Source: CAZKTF01 sp964555565
GTDB lineage: Bacteria; Planctomycetota; JAJSAM01; JAKLKS01
DNA length: 15,656 nucleotides
Assembly: GCA_964555565.1 (NCBI GenBank)
Contig: CAZKTF010000063.1
Span: 1-15,656, forward strand
Reading direction: 5' to 3'
This document shows, in pieces, positions 8,401 through 14,157 of this stretch; position 1 is the stretch's first letter; each line of letters opens with the position of its first letter. Both the position numbers and the translations under genes were made by a program. The notes beneath the pieces were generated by a model. That model was not told where the DNA came from, searched no databases, and saw only the letters and a program-made list of their open reading frames with translations.

Positions 8401-8469
8401 CTGGGGCTGCTCGCGAGTCAGATCCGGCCCATCGTGGAGGGGATCCGATTCGAATCGGGCCGGCGATAG
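5422..8469 (+). CDS. STAND-type NTPase: DUF4062 - P-loop NTPase - TPR
   Basis: The product has 1015 residues. The frame is open upstream to 5194, but ATG 5422 has GGGGAGG at 5409-5415 with 6-base spacing and starts just before the conserved fold. Residues 17-26 are VFVSSTFLDM, the DUF4062 hallmark, followed by DLRWGVTDEQ, LGLLGRRYGWVP and SSVTELEI, all shared with the N-terminus of animal NWD1/TEP1/NPHP3. A basic linker (about 155-220) leads to a NACHT-like NTPase: Walker A GESGLGKS (280-287), Walker B VVVVLDALNQLED with D370, then a helical/winged-helix region (about 430-690). The C-terminus is a sensor array of six near-identical 40-residue TPR units (720-959) plus degenerate flanking units. 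This effector-switch-sensor order is that of STAND signalling ATPases: the TPRs would recognise a ligand and the NTPase would oligomerise. The ligand and the effector activity of DUF4062 are unknown. An antiviral or stress-sensing role is inference from architecture and from its position beside a tRNA. Confidence 0.93.
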   Translation: MGVPPTDTAPGRRVLRVFVSSTFLDMQEEREELVKRVFPRLRRLCESRGVTWGEVDLRWGVTDEQRAEGKVLPLCLAEIRRCRPYFLGLLGRRYGWVPAEIDPALSDREEWLRGHRGSSVTELEILHGVLNDPGMAGHSFFYLRSPRSVRALPRERRSAFSELPKPEEVARHGPDGARVRASGRRSRLRVLKRRIRASGLPVRRGWADARALGARVLEDVTGVIDRLFPEGSKPDPLDREAADHEAHAASRAQVYVERAGYFERLDAHASGDGPPLVVLGESGLGKSALLANWALRLRALPGTPPVLLHFIGATPQSADGSAMLRRILAEFRRRFDIPIETPDTLDALRAAFANALHMVAAKGRVVVVLDALNQLEDRDGAPDLVWLPPMIPPGIRLVLSTLPGRPLDDLKRRGWPTMEVEPLDVPERERLIPEYLAQYAKALSPARMSRIAAAPQAANPLYLRTLLEELRLWGDHATLDERIERYLSAPTVKELYERVLRRYEDDYEEDRPGLVRDAMTLLWAARRGLSEAELLELLGTAGQPLPQAPWVSLRLAAEASLVDRSGLLAFGHEHLRSAVRDRYLGEESAQRAAHLRLADHFHRQELGPRKVDELPWQLARAGSWRRLHDLLADMKFFVAAWDANEFEVKACWSQVEAGSALRLVDALRPLIESRAPEPGTAWRAATLLDDTGHPEEALSLRRFLVRHHRQAGDPRNLHASLGNEAVILRARGDLDAAMALHKEEEMICRELGDRDGLRVSLGNQALILEEHGDLDGAMVLHGVAELICRELGNKPGLQTSLGNQANVHFRRGSLDRAMALLEECERICRALGNRDRLQGTLGNRANILFQRGDLDGSMELLKQQEQICRELGNKEGLQNSLSGQANVLYARDDFDGSMALLKAEERICREIGDKSGLQTSLGNQANILYARNDLDGAMALYKEKERLCRDLGNREGLARALAYQGAILGRSPVSRGEGLRLAEEAYRLALESGLGLLASQIRPIVEGIRFESGRR
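7579..8298 (+). repeat. Six tandem 120-bp repeats encoding TPR units
   Basis: The unit starts at 7579, 7699, 7819, 7939, 8059 and 8179, with a period of exactly 120 bases and no indels. Each unit encodes 40 residues on the pattern SLGNQANxLxxRGDLDGAMxL, then an acidic helix, then ICRELGN. The first residue of a unit is usually Ser. A degenerate unit precedes the array (residues about 687-719) and another follows it (ALAYQGAILGRSPVSRG...). Similarity at the DNA level points to recent duplication within the gene; variable positions cluster in the acidic second helix. Confidence 0.92.
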
Positions 8470-8558
8470 CCGCTCCCGGCACGGGCGGTCTAGGGAGCAA
8501 AGGGCAGTCCGCTTCCGCTCGCCTTCGTGGGGCGGAGTGGACTCCGGCGAGGTGCGGC

Positions 8559-8582
8559 GTACTCCCGTCAGGATTCCAATCC
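8559..8582 (-). repeat. Second partial copy of the tRNA-Arg 3' end
   Basis: It matches 8649-8672 at 20 of 24 positions (offset 90), including 13 identical bases CCCGTCAGGATTC. It covers the T arm and acceptor 3' strand and lies 90 bases beyond the intact tRNA 3' end, between the TPR gene and the tRNA. It may be a scar of an earlier or nested integration at the same site. The rest of 8470-8646 holds no gene and no convincing terminator. Confidence 0.55.
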
Positions 8583-8646
8583 CCCTTCGCGCCTGCGGAG
8601 CCTCGGGGGGTAGGGTCTGGGGCCGCCGGGAGGGGATTGGCAGGAT

Positions 8647-8721
8647 TGGTACCCCCGTCAGGATTCGAACCTGAACAACCGGCTCCGGAGGCCGGGACTC
8701 TATCCGTTGAGCTACGGGGGC
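8647..8721 (-). tRNA. tRNA-Arg (anticodon CCG), CCA encoded
   Basis: Read on the - strand, the gene folds fully. The acceptor stem is GCCCCCG/CGGGGGU (8721-8715 with 8657-8651, G1-U72 wobble), followed by U8 A9. The D arm is GCUC/GAGU with an 8-base loop containing GG, and the anticodon stem is CCGGC/GCCGG. The loop CUCCGGA has anticodon CCG at 8688-8686, reading the Arg codon CGG. The variable loop is 4 bases and the T arm is UCAGG/CCUGA with loop UUCGAAU. The discriminator is A and the CCA is encoded in the DNA (8649-8647). All stems are complete, so the gene should be functional. It serves as the presumed integration site of the neighbouring island. Confidence 0.96.
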
Positions 8722-8793
8722 ACCGTGGCGGGGCATCCTAGCCCCAGCGGGGCGGGGGAGGCAAGCGCCGGCGGGGCGGCCCCGCAGTCCTTG

Positions 8794-8810
8794 GGCCCGC
8801 CCTTCGGGCC
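8794..8810 (+). other. Hairpin in the leader of the glutamate dehydrogenase gene
   Basis: GGCCCG (8794-8799) pairs with CGGGCC (8805-8810) around a 5-base loop, 45 bases before the gdh start. It has no T tract and matches no riboswitch I recognise. It may be chance in GC-rich sequence. The remainder of 8722-8855 shows no clear promoter. Confidence 0.2.
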
Positions 8811-8855
8811 GGGGGTAGGATCCCCCCTTTCCCCAAGGGAACCGGAGGCGGGACC

Positions 8856-10199
8856 GTGGGCAACGTCGCCGACGAAGAGCTCCTGACGAAGAAGTCCGCC
8901 AAGCGGGTGCGCGGGGCGATCCGCAAGGGCAACTTCGAGGACGTGAGCCTCTTCGAGCAGGCCCTCAGCCTGTTCGAGCGGGCCGCGGACGTGATGAAGC
9001 TCGACCCGACGGTCCGCACGATCCTCGAGCACGCCAAGAACGAGCTCGTGGTCAACTTCCCGGTCCGGCTCGACGACGGCACCTTCAAGGTCTTCCGCGG
9101 CTACCGGGTCCAGCACAACAACGTCCTCGGCCCCTACAAGGGCGGGATCCGGTACGCGAAGTTCGTCCGGCTGGACGAACTCAAGGCGATGGCGTTCTGG
9201 ATGACGATGAAGAACTCCCTCATCGGGGTCCCCTTCGGCGGGGCCAAGGGGGGGATCCGGTTCGACCCGTCGCAGTGCTCCGAGGCGGAGGTCCAGCGGA
9301 TCACCCGGCGGTACACCCACGCGCTCGGGACCAACATCGGGCCCGACTGGGACATCCCGGCCCCGGACATGGGGACGAACGCGCAGACGATGGTCTGGAT
9401 GGCCGACACCTACGTGAACACCATCGGGGGGACGAACCGGTTCGCGGGCCGCGGCGTCGTGACGGGCAAGACCATCGCGAGCGGCGGCTGCCACGGGCGC
9501 GAGGAGGCCACGGGGCGCGGGGTCGTGACCTGCGTCCAGGCCTGGGCCCGGGAACACGACCTCGACCTCGGCCGCGCGACCTTCGCCGTGCAGGGCTTCG
9601 GGAACGTCGGGTCCTTTGCGGGGCGGATCCTCCAGGGGCTCGGCGCCCGGCTGGTGGCCGTCCAGGACCACACCGGGTCGCTCGCCGCCCGGGACGGGAT
9701 CGACGCGGAGGCCCTGGCCGCCCACGTCCGGCAGCACCGGGGCGTGGCGGGATTCCGGGCGAAGGGGGTGGCGTCCTCGGACGACGACGCCTTCTGGGCC
9801 ACGGAGTGCGACGTCCTCGTCCCGGCGGCCCTGGAGAACCAGATCGACAGCGAGAACGCGGGTTCGCTCCGCTGCCGGCTCGTGGCCGAGGGGGCCAACG
9901 GACCCACGACCCCGGCCGCCGACGCGATCCTCCACAAGCGCGGGATCCACGTCCTCCCCGACATCCTCGCCAACGCGGGGGGCGTGCTCGTCTCCTTCTT
10001 CGAGTGGACGCAGAACCGCCGCGGCGAGTCCTTGGACCTGGAGGAGGTCCGCGCCAAGCTCCACCGGGGGATGGAGAAGGCCTACGCGCAGGTCCGGGAC
10101 ATCGCCCGGGAGCGGCGCCTCGACCTGCGCACCGCGGCCTACGTCGGCTCGCTCTCCCGACTCCAGGAGGTCTACAGGGAGCGGGGGATCTTCCCGTGA
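8856..10199 (+). CDS. gdhA: Glutamate dehydrogenase (Glu/Leu/Phe/Val dehydrogenase family)
   Basis: The product has 447 residues. It starts at GTG 8856, 7 bases after GGAGG (8844-8848). The enzyme interconverts glutamate with 2-oxoglutarate and ammonia using NAD(P) in the cytoplasm. Family residues are intact: PYKGGIR with K95, WMTMKN with K119, the active-site PFGGAKGGI with K131, and APDMGT with catalytic D171. The coenzyme domain has the fingerprint GFGNVG (247-252), and the second strand ends VAVQDHTG with D271, an acidic residue that would favour NAD over NADP. Length and motif spacing fit hexameric 50-kDa GDHs. An N-terminal extension of roughly 25 residues (TKKSAKRVRGAIRKGNFEDV) precedes the usual helix. 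Leu or Val dehydrogenase is unlikely given the GDH-type glutamate-binding lysines. The gene lies just outside the tRNA-bounded island and seems to be single. Confidence 0.93.
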   Translation: MGNVADEELLTKKSAKRVRGAIRKGNFEDVSLFEQALSLFERAADVMKLDPTVRTILEHAKNELVVNFPVRLDDGTFKVFRGYRVQHNNVLGPYKGGIRYAKFVRLDELKAMAFWMTMKNSLIGVPFGGAKGGIRFDPSQCSEAEVQRITRRYTHALGTNIGPDWDIPAPDMGTNAQTMVWMADTYVNTIGGTNRFAGRGVVTGKTIASGGCHGREEATGRGVVTCVQAWAREHDLDLGRATFAVQGFGNVGSFAGRILQGLGARLVAVQDHTGSLAARDGIDAEALAAHVRQHRGVAGFRAKGVASSDDDAFWATECDVLVPAALENQIDSENAGSLRCRLVAEGANGPTTPAADAILHKRGIHVLPDILANAGGVLVSFFEWTQNRRGESLDLEEVRAKLHRGMEKAYAQVRDIARERRLDLRTAAYVGSLSRLQEVYRERGIFP

Positions 10200-10203
10200 G
10201 GAA

Positions 10204-10231
10204 GGGGTAGGGGTAGGGGCAGGGACAGGGG
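10204..10231 (+). other. G-run tract after the gdh stop, possible G-quadruplex
   Basis: Five G runs of three or four bases, separated by TA, TA, CA and ACA, begin 4 bases after the TGA of gdh (10197-10199). The runs lie on the coding strand and so would be in the mRNA. The spacing satisfies the G3+N1-7 rule for an intramolecular quadruplex. The first part is a (GGGGTA) tandem repeat. It may act on mRNA 3' end stability or on termination in place of a T-tract hairpin. Confidence 0.5.
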
Positions 10232-10371
10232 AACGACATCGGCCGTGGCAGAGGGGAACGGGATGGGGAGGACGCGGGGGGAGCCGCGCGGCCGGGCGCC
10301 GCGAGGATCCGGTGGAGGGATGTTGTAGAGTCTCGCTGAGAGTCCGCCCGCGTCCCGACCGGAGGAACCGG

Positions 10372-11154
10372 ATGATCCAGGTGAAGGACGTCAAGCTCGT
10401 CAATCTCCAGGACGGGGCGCGACTGTGCGTGGGCGCGAAGACTCCGCCGAACCTCGACAAGGAGGCGGTCCTCGACCTCCACCGGAGCAAGCTCGCCTTC
10501 TACCAGCAGCGCACCGCCGCCGGGGCCGGCGCCAAGGCCGCCTACCGGGACGGGCTGCTGGTCGCGAGCGTGGACTGGTACCCCCTCGAGCTGGCGCCGC
10601 TCCCCGTGGAGGGGAAGGACCTCTTCGCGGTGAACTGCATCCGCGTCGGGGACCGCGCGGCCCGGACGGAGATCCTGACGGAGATCTTCCGGGTCGCCGA
10701 GCCCGCGTGGCAGAAGCGGGCGGGAGTCGTCGCCGTCACCCGGAAGAAGTCCCTCGCCGAGTTCGGCTGGGAGGAGATCGACCGGATGCGGCCCCCGGAG
10801 CGCGAGGGGGACGACCTCGTCCTCTACCTCAGGAAGTTCAAGCCCGAGGCGACCGCGTCCTTCCTCAAGCCGACCCGCGACCTGTCGCCCGCGGCGGGGA
10901 AGGTCCGGCTCGACCTGTTCCTCTCGACCCACTGCCCCTGGGACGGCTACGTCTTCGACCTGGTCCGCAGGGTGGCCCAGTCCTACCGCGAGCGGCCCCT
11001 CGAGCTGCACGAGTGGGACTGCAACAGGCGCGAGAACGTCGTCAAGTACGGCGTCGCGGCCGGGGTCGCCATCAACGGGGTGTTCCAGCCGCTGCTGCGC
11101 CCGCACCGCCTCCCCGAGGAGCGCTCGGTGCGGAGGCTGTTCGAGGAGGCGTAG
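10372..11154 (+). CDS. GNAT-like protein with C-terminal YoaP/thioredoxin-like domain
   Basis: The product has 260 residues. It starts at ATG 10372 with GGAGGAA at 10361-10367. The N-terminal two thirds reads like a GNAT acetyltransferase core: GLLVASVDWYPLELAPLPVEGKDLFAVNCIRV (61-92), then a helix ending PAWQKRAGVVAVTRKK (111-126) and FGWEEIDR (131-138). The C-terminal part (about 177-260) resembles the YoaP-like, thioredoxin-fold domain found fused to such acetyltransferases. It begins RLDLFLSTHCPWDGYVFDLV, with C188 in CPWDGY, and ends GVAINGVFQPLL. Only one Cys occupies the CxxC position, so a dithiol redox role is unlikely. The pyrophosphate-binding loop of GNAT enzymes (R/Q-x-x-G-x-G/A) is not obvious; DRAARTEI at 94-101 sits where it should be, so acetyltransferase activity is uncertain. 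The substrate is unknown. It ends close to the convergent repeat element. Confidence 0.72.
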   Translation: MIQVKDVKLVNLQDGARLCVGAKTPPNLDKEAVLDLHRSKLAFYQQRTAAGAGAKAAYRDGLLVASVDWYPLELAPLPVEGKDLFAVNCIRVGDRAARTEILTEIFRVAEPAWQKRAGVVAVTRKKSLAEFGWEEIDRMRPPEREGDDLVLYLRKFKPEATASFLKPTRDLSPAAGKVRLDLFLSTHCPWDGYVFDLVRRVAQSYRERPLELHEWDCNRRENVVKYGVAAGVAINGVFQPLLRPHRLPEERSVRRLFEEA

Positions 11155-11190
11155 GGACGGCGGCGAAGGCGGCAACGCGGCCCCGCGGCG

Positions 11191-11307
11191 ACGGCCGGGC
11201 GGGGTAGACCTCCCCGGGCTCGGCCCGCCACCGGCGGGCCTCGAAACCCCCGGGGACCCCCGCCCCTACGAACGCCACGGCCGGGCGGGGTAAACCCCGC
11301 CCCTACG
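11191..11307. repeat. Nested palindromic repeat element between convergent genes
   Basis: A 16-base direct repeat ACGGCCGGGCGGGGTA (11191-11206 and 11277-11292) and a 13-base direct repeat CCCCGCCCCTACG (11258-11270 and 11295-11307) bracket two versions of one element. The long copy (11191-11270) folds as three stacked stems: 11197-11204 with 11258-11265, 11211-11218 with 11249-11256, and 11222-11229 with 11233-11240. All three are perfect over 8 bp. The short copy (11277-11307) has only the outer stem, GGGCGGGGT (11283-11291) with ACCCCGCCC (11294-11302). This looks like a REP/MITE-type dispersed element. It probably also serves as a two-way terminator, because it lies directly after the - strand peptidase stop and 36 bases after the + strand gene stop. 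Confidence 0.7.
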
Positions 11308-14101
11308 GGACGGGCCCGCTCACGACGGTCACGGCGACGTCGGGGAGGACGTACTTGCGGGCGACGCGCTGGACGTCCTCCCGCGTCACCGCGTTCACCA
11401 GGGCCGGGAACCGCTCCGGGTAGTCGAACCCCAGTCCGAACCGGTGGAGGTCCACGAGGATCCCCGCGAGCTGCTCCGTCGTCTCGTAGCGGAAGACCTG
11501 GGACCCGGTGAGGTAGCTCTGGGCGTCGCGCAGCTCCTCCTCGGTGACGGGCTCCTCGCGGATGCGCCTGAGGTGGCCGAAGATCCCCTCCCGGGCGCGG
11601 GGCAGGTCGGCGGGGCTGCACCCGATGAAGGCGGTGAAGGTCCCGGGCTCCTCCCCGGCGCTCGCGGCGCACCGCGCGTACACGGTGTAGGCGAGCCCCT
11701 GGCCGTCGCGGAGGTCCTTGGACAGCCGGTCGGTGAAGCCGGGGCCCGTGCCGAGGACGTGGTCCATCACCAGGACCGGGATGTAGTCGGGGTCCTTGCG
11801 CCGGAGCCCCAGGTTCCCGACGAAGAGGTTGCACTGCTGCTTGTCGGGGAGGCGGATGGTCTTCGCCACCGGCTTTGTCGCCGCCGCGAGCGCCGGCAGC
11901 GGCGGGACCCGCGGGCCGCCGCCCGCCCAGGCGCCGAACCGCTGCTTCACGCGGGAGAGCATGGCGCCCGCCTCGAAGTCCCCCGTGACGGCCAGGATGG
12001 CGGACGCGGGCGCATGGAACGCCTTCCAGTGCGCGAGGACGTCGTCCCGCGTGATCGCGGCCACCGACTCCCTGTCCCCGCGCGGGAGGCGGCCCCAGGG
12101 GTGCGCCCCGTAGACCTCCTTCAGGAACCCCTTGCGCGCCTGGGTGGTCGGGTCGTCCTCCTCGGCGGCGATCTCGCTGAGGACCGCCGCGCGGACCTTC
12201 TCGAGCTCGGCCGGCTCGAACCGGGGCCTCATCACCACGTCGGCCAGGAGCCCCAGCACCTGGTCGGCGTCCTTCGAGAGGCACCGCGCGCGCGCGCCCG
12301 AGGGGCCGGTCCCCAGGGCCGCGCCGAGGAAGTCCAGCGTCTCGGCGATCTCCGCCGAGGAGCGGTCCCCCGCCCCCTCGTCCAGGAGGTCCCCGACGAT
12401 GTAGGCGAGGCCCGGCTTCGCCTCGCGGAGCTGCCCCGCGTCCACGTAGAGGCTGAAGGCGAGCACGGGCAGCCCCGGGCGGGGCAGGAGGAGGACGGTC
12501 ATCCCGTTCTCCAGGCGGTGCACCTGCGGCTCGATCCGCACCCGGCCCGCGTTCCCCGCCGGGATGGCGAGGTCGAGGGCCCGCGTCCTCCCCCCGCGGA
12601 AGGTGGCCGAGACGCCGGGCTCCGCCGGGACCTCCGGCTTGCGGGCGGCGGCGGGATCGAGGGGCGGAGGGGCCGCCGCGGCGGCCGCGCGCGCCTCCTC
12701 CACGGTCGGGGCCTTCGCGGCGGGGGTGGCGAGCCCGGAGAGCGCCGGCGCGATCGACCACCCCACGGTGCGGTTCCGCGCCGTAAGCCAGCGGGCGGCC
12801 GCGGCCCGGACCTCGGCGGCCGTGACCTTCCGGATCCGGTCCGGGTACTCGCCGAAGATCCGCCAGGACCGGACCGTCTCCAGGTAGCCGATCCGCTCGG
12901 CCATCCCGTCGGCGGTCTCCCGGGCGTAGACGTCGTGGGCGAGGATGTTGTTCTTCGCCTTCTCGAGCTCCCTCTCCGAGGGCCCCTCGACGGCGAACCG
13001 CGCGACCTCGTCGAGGATCGCGGCCTCGATGGCCCGCGGGTCCGCCGACTCCTGCCCCTCGGCCCAGGCCTTGAACCGCCCGGGGAACTTCCGCGACTCG
13101 TTGAAGACGGACACGTCGGTGCAGCTCCGGTCCGTCTCGACGAGCCTCCGGTACAGGCGCGAGGACTTGCCGCCTCCGAGGACCGTGGAGGCCACGTCGA
13201 AGGCGTAGTCCTCGTCGTCCCCCACCCGGCAGGTGTGCCAGGCGACCATGACCTTCGGGGTCTCGGTGTCCTCGACGATCACGAGCCGCTTCTCCCCCCG
13301 CTGGGGCGGCTCCACCTCGGCCACCGGCGGGGGGAGGGTCCCCGGCCGCACGTCGGCGAAGGCCGCGGCGGCGGCGGCGACGACCTCCTCCGCCTTCACG
13401 TCCCCGACGACCACCAGCGTCGCGTTGTTGGGCATGTAGTGGCGGTCGTAGAAGTCGATGACCCTCGACCGCGGGACGCTCTCCACCTCCTGCTGCCACC
13501 CGATGGTCGGGTGGTGGTAGGGGTGCACCGCGTAGCCCGCGGCGTCCACCTCCTCGTCGAGGCGGCCCCCCGGGGAGTCGTGCCCCGCCAGCATCTCGTT
13601 CATGACCGCGCCGCGCTCCATCTCGAACTCCGGCGGCTCGAAGGCGCAGTTCCGCATCCGGTCGCTCTCGATCTCCAGGGCGAGCCGCCAGCGCGAGGCC
13701 TCGAAGTTGAAGTAGTAGCGGGTGAAGTCGTTCCAGGTCGTGGCGTTGTTGGCGCCGCCCCCGCGGAAGGTGACGAGGTCGATCTGCCCCTTGCGGATCT
13801 GCTTCGTCCCCTTGAACATCACGTGCTCGAGGTAGTGGGCCAGCCCCGTCTCCCCGGGCTTCTCGTCCACCGAGCCGACGCGGTACCAGACCTGGTGGGA
13901 GACCACGGGGATCCCGGGGCGCTCCAGGACGAGGACCTTGAGCCCGTTCGGGAGGACCGCCTCGGCGATGCCGCTCGCCGGGTCCCGCGTCAGCGCCGGG
14001 GCCGGGGGAGCCCCGGGTCCCTCGGTCGGTGTGGAGGCGGAGGAAGGCGCGACGACGGCGGCGGCGGCGAGGCCTGCGGCGGCGAGGGCGGGGAAGCGCA
14101 T
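11303..14101 (-). CDS. Secreted double-domain M16 (insulinase-like) zinc peptidase
   Basis: The product has 932 residues. It starts at ATG 14101-14099 with an AGGAGGAA site 5 bases upstream; the frame is open further upstream but this start gives a signal peptide (MRFPALAAAGLAAAAVVAPSSAS). Export is therefore expected, to the periplasm or outside the cell. Domain 1 carries the inverted zinc motif H89-Y-L-E92-H93 and the third ligand E169 in ERGAVMNEM, with 75 residues between H93 and E169, inside the usual 74-76. Domain 2 starts near residue 515 (HRLENGMTVLLLPRPGLPV), but its equivalent site reads YIVGDLLDEGAG with no HxxEH, so it is the non-catalytic clam-shell half. Two M16 subunits joined in one chain resemble PqqL and pitrilysin rather than the two-gene PqqF/PqqG or MPP type. 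The C-terminal region also has typical M16_C blocks (GTGPGFTDRLSKDLRDGQGLAYTV). It degrades peptides; specificity is unknown. It lies 56 bases downstream of the pseudouridine synthase gene, possibly in one operon. Confidence 0.93.
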   Translation of the reverse strand: MRFPALAAAGLAAAAVVAPSSASTPTEGPGAPPAPALTRDPASGIAEAVLPNGLKVLVLERPGIPVVSHQVWYRVGSVDEKPGETGLAHYLEHVMFKGTKQIRKGQIDLVTFRGGGANNATTWNDFTRYYFNFEASRWRLALEIESDRMRNCAFEPPEFEMERGAVMNEMLAGHDSPGGRLDEEVDAAGYAVHPYHHPTIGWQQEVESVPRSRVIDFYDRHYMPNNATLVVVGDVKAEEVVAAAAAAFADVRPGTLPPPVAEVEPPQRGEKRLVIVEDTETPKVMVAWHTCRVGDDEDYAFDVASTVLGGGKSSRLYRRLVETDRSCTDVSVFNESRKFPGRFKAWAEGQESADPRAIEAAILDEVARFAVEGPSERELEKAKNNILAHDVYARETADGMAERIGYLETVRSWRIFGEYPDRIRKVTAAEVRAAAARWLTARNRTVGWSIAPALSGLATPAAKAPTVEEARAAAAAAPPPLDPAAARKPEVPAEPGVSATFRGGRTRALDLAIPAGNAGRVRIEPQVHRLENGMTVLLLPRPGLPVLAFSLYVDAGQLREAKPGLAYIVGDLLDEGAGDRSSAEIAETLDFLGAALGTGPSGARARCLSKDADQVLGLLADVVMRPRFEPAELEKVRAAVLSEIAAEEDDPTTQARKGFLKEVYGAHPWGRLPRGDRESVAAITRDDVLAHWKAFHAPASAILAVTGDFEAGAMLSRVKQRFGAWAGGGPRVPPLPALAAATKPVAKTIRLPDKQQCNLFVGNLGLRRKDPDYIPVLVMDHVLGTGPGFTDRLSKDLRDGQGLAYTVYARCAASAGEEPGTFTAFIGCSPADLPRAREGIFGHLRRIREEPVTEEELRDAQSYLTGSQVFRYETTEQLAGILVDLHRFGLGFDYPERFPALVNAVTREDVQRVARKYVLPDVAVTVVSGPVP

Positions 14102-14157
14102 CGGTTCCTCCTTGAGGAGCTGTCGGCGGGATCGGGTCCGGGCCGGGCGGCGCTTCT

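Larger units (their letters stand above)
3519..8721. mobile_element. Putative small genomic island at tRNA-Arg(CCG)
   Basis: The interval is bounded on the right by an intact tRNA-Arg and on the left by a direct-repeat copy of its 3' half, and it lies downstream of the tRNA 3' end, as expected for tRNA-targeted elements. It holds two + strand genes: an AAA_14/DUF4143 ATPase and a DUF4062-NTPase-TPR protein. The AT-rich promoter region at 3743-3774 stands out from the GC-rich surroundings. No integrase, transposase or excisionase is visible, and the left repeat is diverged, so if this is an island it is old, has lost its recombinase, or was mobilised in trans. An alternative is that the left copy is a relic of a duplicated tRNA unrelated to cargo transfer. 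Confidence 0.5.

Noticed and set aside
7099..8736. A long - strand open frame across the TPR array and the tRNA
   Set aside because: It runs through the tRNA gene and is antisense to the clear TPR repeats. Its apparent repeats are only the complement of the 120-bp units.
9616..11154. A 512-codon frame that would extend the GNAT/YoaP protein upstream through gdh
   Set aside because: The upstream part is an out-of-frame shadow of glutamate dehydrogenase. ATG 10372 with GGAGGAA is the plausible start.
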